From Effrenium voratum (taxonomy: Eukaryota > Sar > Dinophyceae > Suessiales > Symbiodiniaceae): DNA of 64,000 nucleotides. The number at the start of each line of letters is the position of its first letter. Position 1 is the stretch's first letter. Made by a program: the position numbers and the translations under genes. The notes below the pieces were generated by a model. That model was given only the letters and a program-made list of their open reading frames with translations, was not told where the DNA came from and made no database searches. The stretch spans positions 310,001 through 374,000 of the forward strand of contig CAUJNA010003774.1 in NCBI GenBank assembly GCA_963377175.1. The letters are read 5' to 3'. Below, piece after piece: positions 10,111-21,699 of the stretch.

Positions 10111-10627
10111 CCTCTCCAGCCCACAAAAGTGAGAATCGCAGAACTCCACGAGTTGTGTTGCGTCCACCCACCGAAATTCGCAGAGGGTGCAACTGTTGAT
10201 GGTTACGCAAGCTCAAAACGATTAAAAAAAATGAAGTCGACCCCGCCCCCCGCCCCCCGCCAATGTCCGCAGAGGCTTGTGCGAGCGAGTGAGCATCGAA
10301 CAAACAAGAACCACACACACAAGTTGTTTTCAGGTTGACTCCGGAAGTACACAAGGGGTTGCACGAGCGAATATCTGTTCACCATTCGAACATGGTCCGA
10401 GACGGCTCCGCACTTGCTCCGAGATCGAAGTCGCAACCGTGTCGCGACAGAGGTGAAATTCGCGCACAGCCCGGTTGTCGCGTTTTCCAGTATTCTCCCG
10501 GCTCTTTCACACGCATTGCATTTGGTCTTTGCTAATCACCTGCAAGTGCATTTAGAATTTCAATTGAAGTTGCGTCAAACCGGTTGTTTAGCATAGGATT
10601 GTTCTAGGACAGAGGGTCTGAGGGTTT

Positions 10628-10740
10628 TTGTATTGCACACTGGGATTACACCGTTGGGAAATGACCCAGAATGGTTCAAAATAACACGGTGTTATCCGGA
10701 AATGTGCTTAAATCGGGTCAATACCCAGCGTGTAATACAA
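10628..10740 (+). repeat. MITE-like foldback, about 113 bp
   Basis: The left end TTGTATTGCACACTGGG pairs with the inverted right end CCCAGCGTGTAATACAA at 15 of 17 positions. Inside, GACCC and GGGTC also pair. There is no ORF and no other copy was noticed in the window. Confidence 0.6.
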
Positions 10741-12020
10741 GAACCATTAGAGAGGGGCTTGAGAAAAGAAGCGTATCGGCCAGGATGCCGCTGGTGACAA
10801 GAAGATGCAATCGGAGACCATCGCGGCACTGGCTCTTGCCTCATCTAAGCCGCCGGTGAGGATAGCTTTGAGCGGGCATGGTACATCAAGGAACGGAATC
10901 CTACATGCCATTGAATTTCAAGCTTAGAGCAAGCTGAGGTGCAAAAGATGAAAGACGTTGAGCCAGAATGCGACTATTACGTGGCCAGGACCTCATCCTC
11001 AGGAAGCTTACGCAACACTTCAGTGTTTTTTCTTGTTGGGGCTCCTGGCCTGCCATACGGAGACTGGGCTCATGGCCATTGGCTATCGATTTGGAGAGTC
11101 CTTGAGGCAGAGCTTGGTGAGGACTGAGGCTTAGTGCCATGCCAGGGCAAAAGCAGAGCTACCCGTTTTGATGCCGCGCCACAGGCCGTGTATCCAATCC
11201 CGCACTTCCCCACACCACACCTCCACGTCAATTAAGGGGAGGGTGGAGAAGTGAGACGGGGTGGGGTGGTGACCACGTGAGATCTCGGATATGGTTAGGC
11301 CCAAAAAGGGGAAGTCTCAGTGGTCCTTTCTATATTTGTGTGACGATTGTCCTAGTATTACTCAAATCCTTGGCTTAGCCTGCCGGCTTTTGTCGCCCTT
11401 GCACAGAAGCCCATTGTTGCCATCCAAGAAGGGCGATAGCAGGTCAAGATGGGTCGACATTGGGACCATGCCTTGTGTAACAAAGTGCCGCAAGATATAA
11501 AATCGCTGCAAAAATTGGGATCCCAAATCGGGGTGCCTCAGCTCCTCATTTTCCTGAGGCCAACTTCGAGAAGAGGAGCGCCAACCGCATGACCGAGGTC
11601 AAAGGCCTGGCGCAGGCGGGCCGGTGTTCGCTTGAAATGTGGGGCCTGCTTTCAAAAGCACCCAAAGGCCGATCTGGAAAGGAGAATCAAATCATCATGC
11701 TTTATTTGCGTAAGCAAGTGACTTTGACCTGAGACTCGTGGAAATGTTCAAGGTAGATACCTTGGATCAGCACCCAGCAGTTCGAATCGGATAGGAAAGC
11801 TGTTGCTTTTGGCACGGGGCGCTTGGAATTGTCCAAGAGCAACCGATTGTCTGATGTAGAATTGGTGATTCCTTGTCTGTGCATGTTCTTAGCTAGGCCA
11901 AAGCAATCCTGGAGGGCAGCCTTGCATGAGCGCGGCGCGCTTGTGACAGCTGTGAGCAAAAATAAACGACGAGGCTCCGCAAAACACTCCACAAAGACCA
12001 ACAAAGGGTAGGGTTGTAAG
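10741..12020. other. No gene recognised
   Basis: GC content is moderate and short open frames exist on both strands, for example on the minus strand near 11000-11140 and 11700-12000. None has a recognisable motif or clear exon borders. Confidence 0.4.
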
Positions 12021-14520
12021 ATTACTGCAATTGAAAAACAAAATGAATATATATATATATACTTTAGAGCCTCCGACTCAATCCGCCGACATTGTCCTCT
12101 CTCTTTTCTCCTTCTTCCTCTCTCCCTTGTCTCTTTCGTCGGTTTTGTTGTCTTCTTTCTCTCCCTCCGCTCCCCATCTTCCTTCTCCCCCTAAACCTTT
12201 TTCTCTTTAATCTCTCTTTTTTGTTTTCCTTATTTTTTTTTCTCTTTAATTAGGGAATTATTTATATATTTTAAATTATTGGTGGATTAAAATGTATGAG
12301 GTTGATAGTTGTTGGCAAATCTTCTTTAAAGAATATGGAAGGGCTTGTTTTTGCGAATAAATAAATCTATTGTATAGAAATTCGCAATAAACAAATTTAT
12401 TCGTTGGGAAGATTTTTATTTATATTAATTGGTTGATTTATATTGTTTTTACGAATTGATATTATATATAATGGATTTTTTTATTTAATCGATTGGGATA
12501 TTTGGGTGATGAAATTTAGATGGAATATGTAAAGAGGTTATAGGATAATATAAATGGATTAGGTTTTTTGTTATATTAGAAAAACATTATATTTAAAAGA
12601 TAGAAAGAACCAATTATTGGGTATTGTTTTTTATGAGATTGAATTGGCATTTTATTGGTTTATTTTTTGATTTTTGTTTTATATTATATTTTGTATAATG
12701 GTTTGGATATGATTTTTTAATGTTTTTTTAATTCTTTATATAGATGTTTTTGGTTTTTTTTTTTGTATATGTGTTATATATATTTTACGGTTTATATATT
12801 TTTTATTTATATTTTTGCTATTTTTTTTTATATATATTGAGTAATATTGGTGGATATATAGAAAATGTTCGGGTTTGGTTTTTTTATATAGAATTATATA
12901 AGGGATTTATGGTATATTATTTTATTTTTTTGTTTAAATAATTTAATATTTTGGAATTTTAATTTGAATAGATTTGGAAATGATTTTGAATGATATATAT
13001 AAAATTATTATTAGGATATAAAAAATAATAATAGATTAAAATAATTATTACATATTATTATTTTTTTAATTTATTATTATAAATTGATATAATAAATATT
13101 TGGCCGAACTATAATATATTTTTGACAAACCAATAAATCCGGATTAAATTTCGAGTTTTGTTTATCGATATACATTTGTTTTGTATGTTTTTTTTCTCTG
13201 TTTATTTTGTGTATTTTGGTTTGTTGTCCGTTTTTGTTTTTTAATGTATTTTTGTATATTTATAATTGTTTATTTGATAATGTCTATTTATATATAGTTA
13301 TATTTTTATAAAGATGGTTTATTTGTTATCGTATAGCGTATTTTCCTTATTTCAAATTTTATATTCTTCCTTTCCTTCTATATTTTATTTTGTTTTTTAT
13401 TATTATTATTGTTGTTTGTTTATTTATTTTTGTATTTATCGATTGTTTTTTTTTCTTTTTCTTGTTTTTTTGTTTTGTTCTTGGTTTTTTTTAAAATATA
13501 ATTATTTTCGTAACATTAAGAATACCGGTCAATAAATGATTTTAATATATATATATATAAATAATACAAACCAAATATATATAATAATAACCATTGAATT
13601 TATAAAAATAAACAAATATATATAAATATAAATTAATATAACATATACAATAATATGCTTAATTTAAAAATATTTATAAAAAGAATATAATAAACAATAT
13701 TTCAAATCATTTCCCCATTCTTAACCTATTCATAATAGTTAAATCCACTTAAATCTACCAAACATTTTCCAAGCTTAACGATCAGAAGAATTATTTAATC
13801 TTTATCTAACAAAATGTACTAGTAAAAAATTCTATATATATTTAAAAAACACATAATATAAAATAATATAATAATACAAAACCATACATAAATATCACAA
13901 AACAATATGTTAATAATTCAAAAGAAAACAAATACAATATAATATACAAACAACACTAACCAAACCAAAACACACATAACACATAAACAATACACAAATA
14001 ACACACAAACAATACACAAACAACACACAAACAATACATAAACAACATACAAACAATATACTTTCACAACCCAAAATAGCATTATAGTTTATTTAATATT
14101 ATAATTCTATCCAAATCCCCAAATTTCAAACCAATCAACATTAATCTTATACAAACGCCCTCACACAACTATATAAAGAAATATTATCCGCCAACATTAA
14201 TCGACATGTCGAATATTTACTAAAATCCAAAATTCTATTATCTGAGGATTCCTATATCCTTTACCAATCTAAAGAAATTTATGTATTTATTTAATATTCT
14301 AATTAAAGAAAAAAACAAAAAACAAAAACATCGTATGTTTTATATAAAATATTAAGAATCATAAATATATATATATATAAATATATATATATAACATAAC
14401 AAAATAAGATAACATAACATAAACATACCCACATGCCTATACATACCTATATACCAATATATCTACAAATATATATGTTCATATAATATATTCTATATAT
14501 GTCTATATTCATTCATTATA
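12020..14520. other. AT-rich tract with strand-composition switch
   Basis: About 2.5 kb of very AT-rich DNA contrasts with the surrounding sequence. From about 12240 to 13530 the plus strand is T- and G-biased; from about 13600 to 14500 it is A- and C-biased. The switch is near 13540, beside a TATATA run. Frames give only Phe/Ile/Tyr low-complexity peptides. No organelle gene motif was recognised. Confidence 0.7.
12063..12193 (+). repeat. Left member of a far inverted repeat
   Basis: It begins TTTAGAGCCTCCGACTCA and continues through CCGCCGACATTGTCC into a CT-rich tail. The inverse, ending GGAGGCTCTAAA, lies at about 22125-22282, 10.2 kb away. The first 48 bp match well and the rest loosely. 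A TATA run sits immediately outside. Confidence 0.6.
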
Positions 14521-14536
14521 TACTGGTGGGGTCAAG

Positions 14537-15258
14537 ACAAAGACACAAACAAATACAGAAACAAAGACAAAGACAAACACACAGACACACACACACACAC
14601 ACAGACACACAGACACAAACACACAAACACAGACACACAAACACAGACAAACAGACACAGACAGACAGACACAAACAAACAGACACAGACACAGACACAG
14701 AGACACGGAGACACAGAGACACAGAGACACACAGACACAGAGACACAAACAGACACAGACACAGACACAGACACAGACACAGACACAGACACAGACACAG
14801 ACACAGACACAGACACAGACACAGACACAGACACAGCAACAGACACAGACACAGACACAGACACAGACACAGACACAGACACAGACACAGACACAGACAC
14901 AGACACAGACACAGACACAGACACAGACACAGACACAGACACAGACACAGACACAGACACAGACAGACAGACAGACAGACAAAGAAACAGATACCAGAGA
15001 CAGAGAGACCAACAGACAAAGAGAGACAGAGAAAGACACCGGCAGAGAGACAGAGACAAAAAGAGACACACCTCCGGCGCGCAGCACACACAAACAAACA
15101 AACAGACAAACAGACAAACAGACAAACAAACAAACAGACAAACAGACAAACAAAAAGACAGAGACAAAGACACAGACAAAGACAAAGACAAAAACAAACA
15201 CAGAGACAAAGACAGCCACAGACACAACACAGACACACAGACACAGACACAGACACAC
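14537..15258 (+). repeat. (ACAGAC)n / (CAAA)n microsatellite
   Basis: More than 700 bp of ACAG/ACAC/ACAA-type simple repeat is interrupted at about 14965-15085 by a unique-looking segment ending CCTCCGGCGCGCAGC. That segment recurs at about 20173-20293 in the same orientation. All long frames here are His/Arg/Gln or Cys/Val/Leu runs and are repeat artefacts. Confidence 0.95.
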
Positions 15259-16193
15259 CTGAACTGGCAATTGTTCATGTTTTTAAAGTTTTTTTTTGCA
15301 TTTTGCATTTTTCCAGTTTTTCGCGGGCATTTGTTGCTCGATTTATGTCGCTGAGGTTGACTTTAGAGAAGTTAATTGTTTGGGTTTCAAGTTGTTTTTC
15401 GGTGGGAAGGGGGGGGCAGGACGGGACAATAATAATGCGCCTGTGTGACCATTGTTGCGAAAGGCTTGGTTCCTGCAGCATCGTTTTTCGCTGGCTGCTC
15501 GCCTTCGGAGAGTCGGAACGGAATTATCTTTTTTCATCTCGTTTGTTGTTTGAGGGCTCGGTGGCTTGCCCCGCCCCACCCCCCCCCCTCCTCCCAAGCC
15601 CATCAATGATTGACGTTGTTGCGTTTGCTTGCGTGGGTTCGGTGGCTTGCCCCGCCCGGCCCCCTTAAACAAATCCTTTCGCTGGTTTTGGCGGCATGCC
15701 CCATCCAGCAATAGGGTGCCCAGCTCCCCCTTCCTCCAAAGTGAAGCCCGCCAACGATTGAAGTTGTTGCATGTGCTTGTGCTTGCGGGTTCGGTGGCTT
15801 GCCCCGCCCCCCTACGCCTTCTGCAAGCAAGAGGGAAGGCGTCTCAGGGCAAAAGAGTCTCACAGGAAAGCTGTGAGCTGACGAACGGACATGCGTGATG
15901 CGACGCAAGAGCCGCCCAAGTCGTATGTTTCTTGCGGATCATTTTTTCAAGCGGATAGATGTGTTTTTGCAGAGCAGATATGCTTGTTGCGGTGTGCGCT
16001 TGCGGGTTCGGTGGCTTGCCCCGCCCGGCGCCCACAATGACTTACGCTGGTTTCGGTGGCATGCCCCATCCAGCAGTAAGGATTCAGAAGGGGCGCTTCT
16101 GAAACCGCCCTTTTCCGGAAGCGTTCTCAGAAAGGCTTTCGTGTGTAAGGGCGGCTCGAAAAACAAGACTTTCGTGGGAAGTCTGCCTGCAAG
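15259..16193 (+). repeat. Left arm of palindromic element
   Basis: It starts CTGAACTGGCAATTG and ends at TGCCTGCAAG. Motif copies 'cggtggcttgccccgccc' or 'ggcatgccccatccagca' occur near 15560, 15640, 15688, 15790, 16010 and 16057. Such subterminal arrays are typical of transposase-binding regions, here an inference. Confidence 0.8.
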
Positions 16194-16533
16194 TCTTGTT
16201 TGGTTTTTTGAAATTTCGGTTGAACTGCCCGTAGAAGGGAAATAGCGTGAGAAAGTCTACCAATGGCACGGGGGCAAAAAGGCAGCGCAGTGAAGCAGCT
16301 TTGCTCCTACAAGCAGAGCCAAGAAGGACGTGAAGAACAAGTGCCACACAGCTCGCCGTGAGGAAGTGGATCTTGAGCAATGTCGGCCCTTAAGAAGCCA
16401 CTGTCAGACTGTAAAGTTCTGTGGTCAAACGCATTTAGACGCCTGCCTATCAAAAAAGAAAAAAGCTCCACCCGTTGGAAGGGAAGCTCTGGACACGCAG
16501 CAACTGGCCAGTCTTTTTCAAACCTTGGTGGAG

Positions 16534-17784
16534 CTAGGCCGTGGCCCCAAACAAAAAAAGGGTCCTGCGGGCTGCGTGGGGCTTGTCTTTGTTTACAAAC
16601 TTCAGGTTCGGAAAGACTTGCAGCGTGCCCGTGCCCATGTCTGCCAAATCGCAGTATAGCTGAGCAAAAGCTTCGTGCTCCGACGACAAGAGCTGTCCCG
16701 CCAGCTGCTCGTCGGCTGCTGCGTCGGCGTTGAACACCTCAACGCGCCCAAGCCACTGCTGAAACGCAACTGCGTCCAGCTGGGGACAAGCCACCTGAGC
16801 TGGCACAGTTGGCTTCAGGCAGTCCTTGAATTCTTCTGCACCAGCAAAAGGGGTGGCCAAATCATGAAGCAAATGCACAACAGCCGTGGCAACTCCGACC
16901 GCAGAGAAGTCATGAAGCTTCCGTGCGCCCAGAAGCGTGTGCTGAGGTTGCAAATCCTCTGCGCACGTTTGCCCTCGCAAGACAAGGATCGTCTTTGAGC
17001 AGTCCGAGTGCACAGTGACGCAGGAGGCAGCGTTGAGCGTTTGTCGCGTGCGAGCCCGCAGCGACTCGGCCAAGCAAAACTTAAGCTTCTGGGCTCGGCG
17101 GCGAAGGATCTTGCCGCCGGACCAGGCAATCCAATCATCACCGCCATGTTTTCCCTTGCGTGTAGCTCGCAGAACTGCGATGAACTCTTCGAGAGATGGG
17201 GCCATCAGACGCAGTCGGATGTCTTCATTTGATGCTGCGGCCTGGTGCCTTTTGGTTTTCTCATGGTCTCGGAAGTGGGTGACCTGCAATGAAGCAATGG
17301 TTCGAAACTCCGCTGACACATGCCCAGCAGCTTTGCAGGCAGCACAGCTGACGGAGAAGTCGCCTGTGTCCCACTGCACAGCCTCCAGCCACGGGAACTG
17401 CTCGGTCCACCGCCTGCCAAAGCGGGCCCATGCGCTCTGCGCGGACATTCCGGGCAGCTTGGGCCAGAGCTCTGTGCAGAGGGCGCTTGCGGAAAAAAAC
17501 TTAAGTTTACGCACGAAGTTCCTGTCCAGAGGGCCTCTGGAATCCGAAGGTCGACTCAACAAGCCGCAGCGCTGTGGACTGTCCAAAGAACTAGAAACGT
17601 TCGAACACCGGGAATTTTGCGTTCCCCGAAATCCAAGAATTGTAGTCCACTCGACGGTCCGCAGCGCTGTGGTTTGTGGAGACAACTTATGGAAACCGGA
17701 GACCCTCTGGACAAATGGGGTCTGTGGAAAAAACTTAAGTTTTTTTTCCGCGGACCAAGCTGATCGGGCGAGCGTACGTGTCAT
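16534..17784 (-). CDS. BED/hAT-like ORF in the palindrome core
   Basis: A 416-codon open frame on the minus strand. Around residues 140-180 it has CAACKAAGH, then THFRDHEKTKRH, a C2..H-x5-H pattern typical of BED-type zinc fingers that bind DNA in hAT transposases. Later, LAESLRARTRQTLNAASCVTV and HSDCSKTILVLRG resemble the start of hAT-like proteins seen in dinoflagellates. The hAT catalytic core and C-terminal dimerisation segment are not evident, so it is a partial or divergent protein. The N-terminal third contains repeated KLKF motifs encoded by repeated 'aaacttaag' DNA, so the first 100 residues may be non-coding. Its position inside long inverted arms supports a mobile-element origin. 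Confidence 0.45.
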   Translation of the reverse strand: MTRTLARSAWSAEKKLKFFPQTPFVQRVSGFHKLSPQTTALRTVEWTTILGFRGTQNSRCSNVSSSLDSPQRCGLLSRPSDSRGPLDRNFVRKLKFFSASALCTELWPKLPGMSAQSAWARFGRRWTEQFPWLEAVQWDTGDFSVSCAACKAAGHVSAEFRTIASLQVTHFRDHEKTKRHQAAASNEDIRLRLMAPSLEEFIAVLRATRKGKHGGDDWIAWSGGKILRRRAQKLKFCLAESLRARTRQTLNAASCVTVHSDCSKTILVLRGQTCAEDLQPQHTLLGARKLHDFSAVGVATAVVHLLHDLATPFAGAEEFKDCLKPTVPAQVACPQLDAVAFQQWLGRVEVFNADAAADEQLAGQLLSSEHEAFAQLYCDLADMGTGTLQVFPNLKFVNKDKPHAARRTLFLFGATA

Positions 17785-18075
17785 GTGGGAAACTGGATGG
17801 ACGTGACCGGACTGTCTCTCGGCAACCCTTGATCCTCAGCACTTCATGACGCCGGACGTCCTGATTCAATGTCCTTGGCTGGCCGCATGTTTTAAGCACC
17901 GTTCGATCTGCGTTTGACATCTCTCTGCAGCAGCAGCGGGGGCACGCCGCCGACACAAATCCAATGTGCTGGGGCAAGCCACCAACGCGGGCCGGGGCAC
18001 GCCGCCTGAGCCACATCATGGTTACCAAACTCACAAACTTACGCGGCAGAGCGCGCAAAAGCCCAGCGTTGCGGC

Positions 18076-18957
18076 TCAGTTGGGCTCCCTGTCCGTGGGG
18101 TCGTCCTCCTCTTCCTCGGCTGAGTCTTCAGTGGCCGGCGGCGCGGCAGCCTTAGCCTTGACTCGTCTGCCCTGCTTGGGGGCTGGTCCGGCGCCTGGAG
18201 CAGGCGGCGCAGCTTTCAGCATGTTCTCCACCAGGTCGACCAGCGCCGAGCCACTGTTCGGCGGCCCTGCCCCCGCGTTCTTGGCAGGAGGAGGCACTGG
18301 GCCAAGCTGCCCAGCCTGGCTTTGCTCACCGGCGGCGCTTTTCCTCCGGCCTCGTCAAGTTGCTGTCACCGCTGTCCGCCTGCGTCGTGGTTGGCAGGCA
18401 CGGCGAGACCACTTGGTTTCAGACTGGTTTGAAATATTAAAGCAGCAGAATAAACACTGCGTCTGTGCATAAAACAAAGCACTGGCCTGCAGAGCGTCGC
18501 GCAGCTCTGCAGCGTAATACTGACTGCTTGGGCTCTGCATGTGTGCCCACAAGCGGCCGAGCGCGACATTCATGTGAAGACTATTTTCCAGGCTGAGGTA
18601 AGCCGCCAACGCCGTCGCTGCTGCGGCTGCCTTGCTCGTCAGTCTGACCCTTGCCCGCCGCGCTGCCGCCTTTGAGGCCCTTCCCGCCAATTGGCACAAC
18701 CACGCCCATGAAGAAACCTACGATGACGCCAGCAACGAGCGCAATCGACATGGCTGCAGCTTTCACGCCAGTGATGGGGCAAGCCACCAAAACACGGCCG
18801 CGCCTGCTAACTTGTCTAAGAGCCGCCAAGCGAACACAGCGCGTCTTGACTTGCCAAGCACGGATGGTTTTGCAAGCGGGCCGCAGTGACCAAACCTTGG
18901 AAGCAATAGAAAACAACTGCCTTCTGAGCTGTCGCCATTGAGTCTGTGTAACCGCAC
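18076..18957 (-). CDS. Small ORFs upstream of the BED-like ORF
   Basis: Three minus-strand frames lie here in the same direction as the BED-like ORF. The first (near 18760-18600) includes SIALVAGVIVGFFMGVVVPI, a hydrophobic membrane-like segment. The second (18355-18699) reads LSLENSLHMNVALGRLWAHM. The third (18076-18297) is Ala/Pro-rich with an acidic end. They could be exons of one gene with the BED-like ORF, or cargo. No family was recognised. The phrase 'ggggcaagccacc', the motif found in the arms, also occurs at about 17970 and 18776. Confidence 0.3.
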
Positions 18958-19047
18958 AATCAGGAAAACTTTAAGGTCACTAGTCCAGATTTGGCGTGGG
19001 GCCAGGCCCCACTAAAAGTCTGGTAGTAACAATGCGCGCGCCCGCAG

Positions 19048-19984
19048 CTTGCAGGCAGACTTCCCACGAAAGTCTTGTTTTTCGAGCCGCCCTTACACAC
19101 GAAAGCCTTTCTGAGAACGCTTCCGGAAAAGGGCGGTTTCAGAAGCGCCCCTTCTGAATCCTTACTGCTGGATGGGGCATGCCACCGAAACCAGCGTAAG
19201 TCATTGTGGGCGCCGGGCGGGGCAAGCCACCGAACCCGCAAGCGCACACCGCAACAAGCATATCTGCTCTGCAAAAACACATCTATCCGCTTGAAAAATA
19301 TGATCCGCAAGAAACATACGACTTGGGCGGCTCTTGCGTCGCATCACGCATGTCCGTTCGTCAGCTCACAGCTTTCCTGTGAGACTCTTTTGCCCTGAGA
19401 CGCCTTCCCTCTTGCTTGCAGAAGGCGTAGGGGCCGGGCGGGGCAAGCCACCGAACCCGCAAGCACAAGCACATGCAACAACTTCAATCGTTGGCGGGCT
19501 TCACTTTGGAGGAAGGGGGAGCTGGGCACCCTATTGCTGGATGGGGCATGCCGCCAAAACCAGCGAAAGGATTTGTTTAAGGGGGCCGGGCGGGGCAAGC
19601 CACCGAACCCGCGCAAGCAAACGCAACAACGTCAATCATTGATGGGCTTGGGAGGAGGGGGGGTGGGGCGGGGCAAGCCACCGAGCCCTCAAACAACAAA
19701 CGAGATGAAAAAAGATAATTCCGTTCCGACTCTCCGAAGGCGAGCAGCCAGCGAAAAACGATGCTGCAGGAATCAAGCCTTTCGCAACAATGGGCACACA
19801 GGCGCATTATTATTGTCCCGTCCTGCCCCCCCCCCTTCCCACCGAAAAACAACTTGAAACCCAAACAATTAACTTCTCTAAAGTCAACCTCAGCGACATA
19901 AATCGAGCAACAAATGCCCGCGAAAAACTGGAAAAATGCAAAATGCAAAAAAAACTTTAAAAACATGAACAATTGCCAGTTCAG
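19048..19984 (-). repeat. Right arm of palindromic element
   Basis: Reverse complement of 15259-16193, starting CTTGCAGGCAGAC and ending TTGCCAGTTCAG. Small differences include a few extra bases in the GC-rich motif near 19430. The high similarity indicates recent origin or arm-to-arm gene conversion. Confidence 0.8.
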
Positions 19985-20293
19985 ACACAGACACAGACAC
20001 ACAGACACAGACACAGAGCACACGGACACAGACACAAACAGACAGACACAGAGACACAGAGACACAGAGACACAGAGAAACAGAGAAACAGAGAAACACA
20101 GACACAGACACAAACAGACACAGACACACAGACACAGACAGACACACAGACACAGCACAGACAGACAGACACAGACAGACAGACAGACAAAGAAACAGAT
20201 ACCAGAGACAGAGAGACCAACAGACAAAGAGAGACAGAGAAAGACACGGACAGAGAGACAGAGACAAAAAGAGACACACCTCCGGCGCGCAGC
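19985..20293 (+). repeat. ACAG microsatellite and direct repeat
   Basis: ACAGAC-type simple repeat follows the right arm and ends in a ~120-bp segment (20173-20293). This matches 14965-15085 in the same orientation with only a few differences, ending CCTCCGGCGCGCAGC. Confidence 0.85.
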
Positions 20294-21260
20294 GCGCCGG
20301 ATTCTGATGTCGACATGCCACAGGCTTCGCCTGCGCACGTGCACGCGTCCGACTCCGAGCCCGAGAGCCGTGATGCAGACGGGCTGCAAGAACGCGCGTG
20401 CGAGCTCTCGGCTGCGCGTGCCCCAGTTGCACGCGGCCGCTGGCCGCTTGTCCCCTGGCGCCCTCGCCCAGTGGAGCGAGCCAGTGGGAAACGGTTTGTC
20501 ACGCGCTTGTCTCGGCGCTGCCCCGCCGCTCCCGCGGCCAGGAGGTGGTTGCAGGACTGGGCACCCCGGGTTGCTACCGGCCCGGTTTGGATTGGTAGTT
20601 TGGATCGGTGTTTTGGAGGTTAGGGGGTGGTTTCCCATTCAACTTCAACATGATCCAGGGGTTCAATCCCCAAACCACCACTCCAAACCAGCAATTAGGG
20701 GTAAGTTGGGGCGGGTGCCAAAAAAGGGCCAAGCTCTCAGGGGCCAAGATCTTATAGAGCCCACGCCGGCAAGACATTTTTTGCAACTCAGGCGCCAACA
20801 TATTTTATCATCTCATACGTGTCAAAAAATGTATACTTGTCGCATGCGAAAAGCATGCTGCCGTTCTCCAAACACAGGTCGCGAGACGCACTGAGGGCCG
20901 GGCTGGTCGCGATAAGGTCACGCCAAAGAGTCAGTGAAAGGCGGTCGCCTGAGCAAGGTGAGAGCGGATCCGCGGGCTGTTGGCCTCAAAAGATCCATCC
21001 ACGCACGCAGTTGTTGCAAGCGCAAGCGAAAACGCGACCGACCAGAAAACATCCTGGGTGCAAGCAAAGCAGAACTGATTTTGCTCAAAGCATAGGGAAA
21101 AACGCCACTGGTCGCAACAATCGGCCGCGGCTCACAGCTTCTCGCATCGCCAAACTCTCGGAATGCCCCGACTCTTTATCTGGAAGACACAACGGCTTCG
21201 TTCAACGGCTACGGATGGGGAGATATATGCCTAGACTCTTGATCTAGAAGACACAACGAC
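20294..21260. other. No gene recognised, one tRNA-like repeat
   Basis: GC-rich DNA to about 20570, then mixed sequence. At 20626-20679 lies a shortened tRNA-like module: GGTGGTT pairs with AACCACC around a GGGG-TTCAAT-CCCC hairpin, as at 700-774. No exon was recognised. Confidence 0.4.
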
Positions 21261-21268
21261 TTCGTTCA

Positions 21269-21650
21269 AAGTCCGGACCATTTTTCCGAAATATCCCGGA
21301 TATTTCGATAGTCGCACTCCAGACCATTTTTCCGAAATATTCCGGATATTTCGACGATAGCATTTCCCGAAATATTTGGAATATTTCGGGAAAACGGTTC
21401 TTAAAATATTCGGAATATTTTAAGAAAATGGTGGATGGCTGCGATTCCCGGACCGTTTTCCCGAAATATCTAGAATATTTCGGGAAATTGGTCCCCACAA
21501 AAAATGAAGCCACTATGTCTTCCGCACATATGCCCGGGGTAGCCCGGACAGATTTGGGCGAGCGATCCGTAGGAATTATGAAGCGGTTACATCTTCCCGG
21601 GGCAGTCCGGACCAATTTTCCGAAATATCCGGGATTTTTCGGAAAAGCGG
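21269..21650. repeat. Cluster of short palindromes around AATATT
   Basis: At least five hairpin-forming palindromes lie within 380 bp. They include TCCGAAATATYCCGGATATTTCG near 21279 and 21331 (stems CGAAATAT/ATATTTCG), CCCGAAATATttggAATATTTCGGG near 21367, CTTAAAATATTcggAATATTTTAAG near 21399, CCCGAAATATctagAATATTTCGGG near 21460 and CCGAAATATCCGGGATTTTTCGG near 21620. 'cggaccgttttcccg' or 'cggaccattttcc' phrases recur beside them. Confidence 0.85.
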
Positions 21651-21699
21651 TCCGGGAAAACGCGCGCAAGTGCGACGAGCAAGTTTCACGGTTTCGCTT

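Larger units (their letters stand above)
15259..19984. mobile_element. Palindromic element with 935-bp inverted arms
   Basis: The sequence at 15259-16193 returns as its reverse complement at 19048-19984, with only scattered differences. Between the arms lies a 2.85 kb core with several minus-strand ORFs, the largest (16534-17784) resembling a BED/hAT-type protein. Both outer ends abut ACAG/ACAC microsatellite, so a target duplication cannot be told from the repeat. Each arm holds about six copies of a 'ggTGGC[T/A]TGCCCC' motif. It reads as a foldback or hAT-like transposon with long inverted ends inserted in a microsatellite. The class is an inference. Confidence 0.65.

Noticed and set aside
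12200..14500. Organelle-derived DNA
   Set aside because: AT-rich, but no mitochondrial or plastid protein, rRNA or tRNA motif was recognised.
14499..15668. Long plus-strand frame (389 codons) and three overlapping minus-strand frames
   Set aside because: They are translations of ACAGAC/ACAC microsatellite (His/Arg/Gln or Cys/Val/Leu runs) with no domain.
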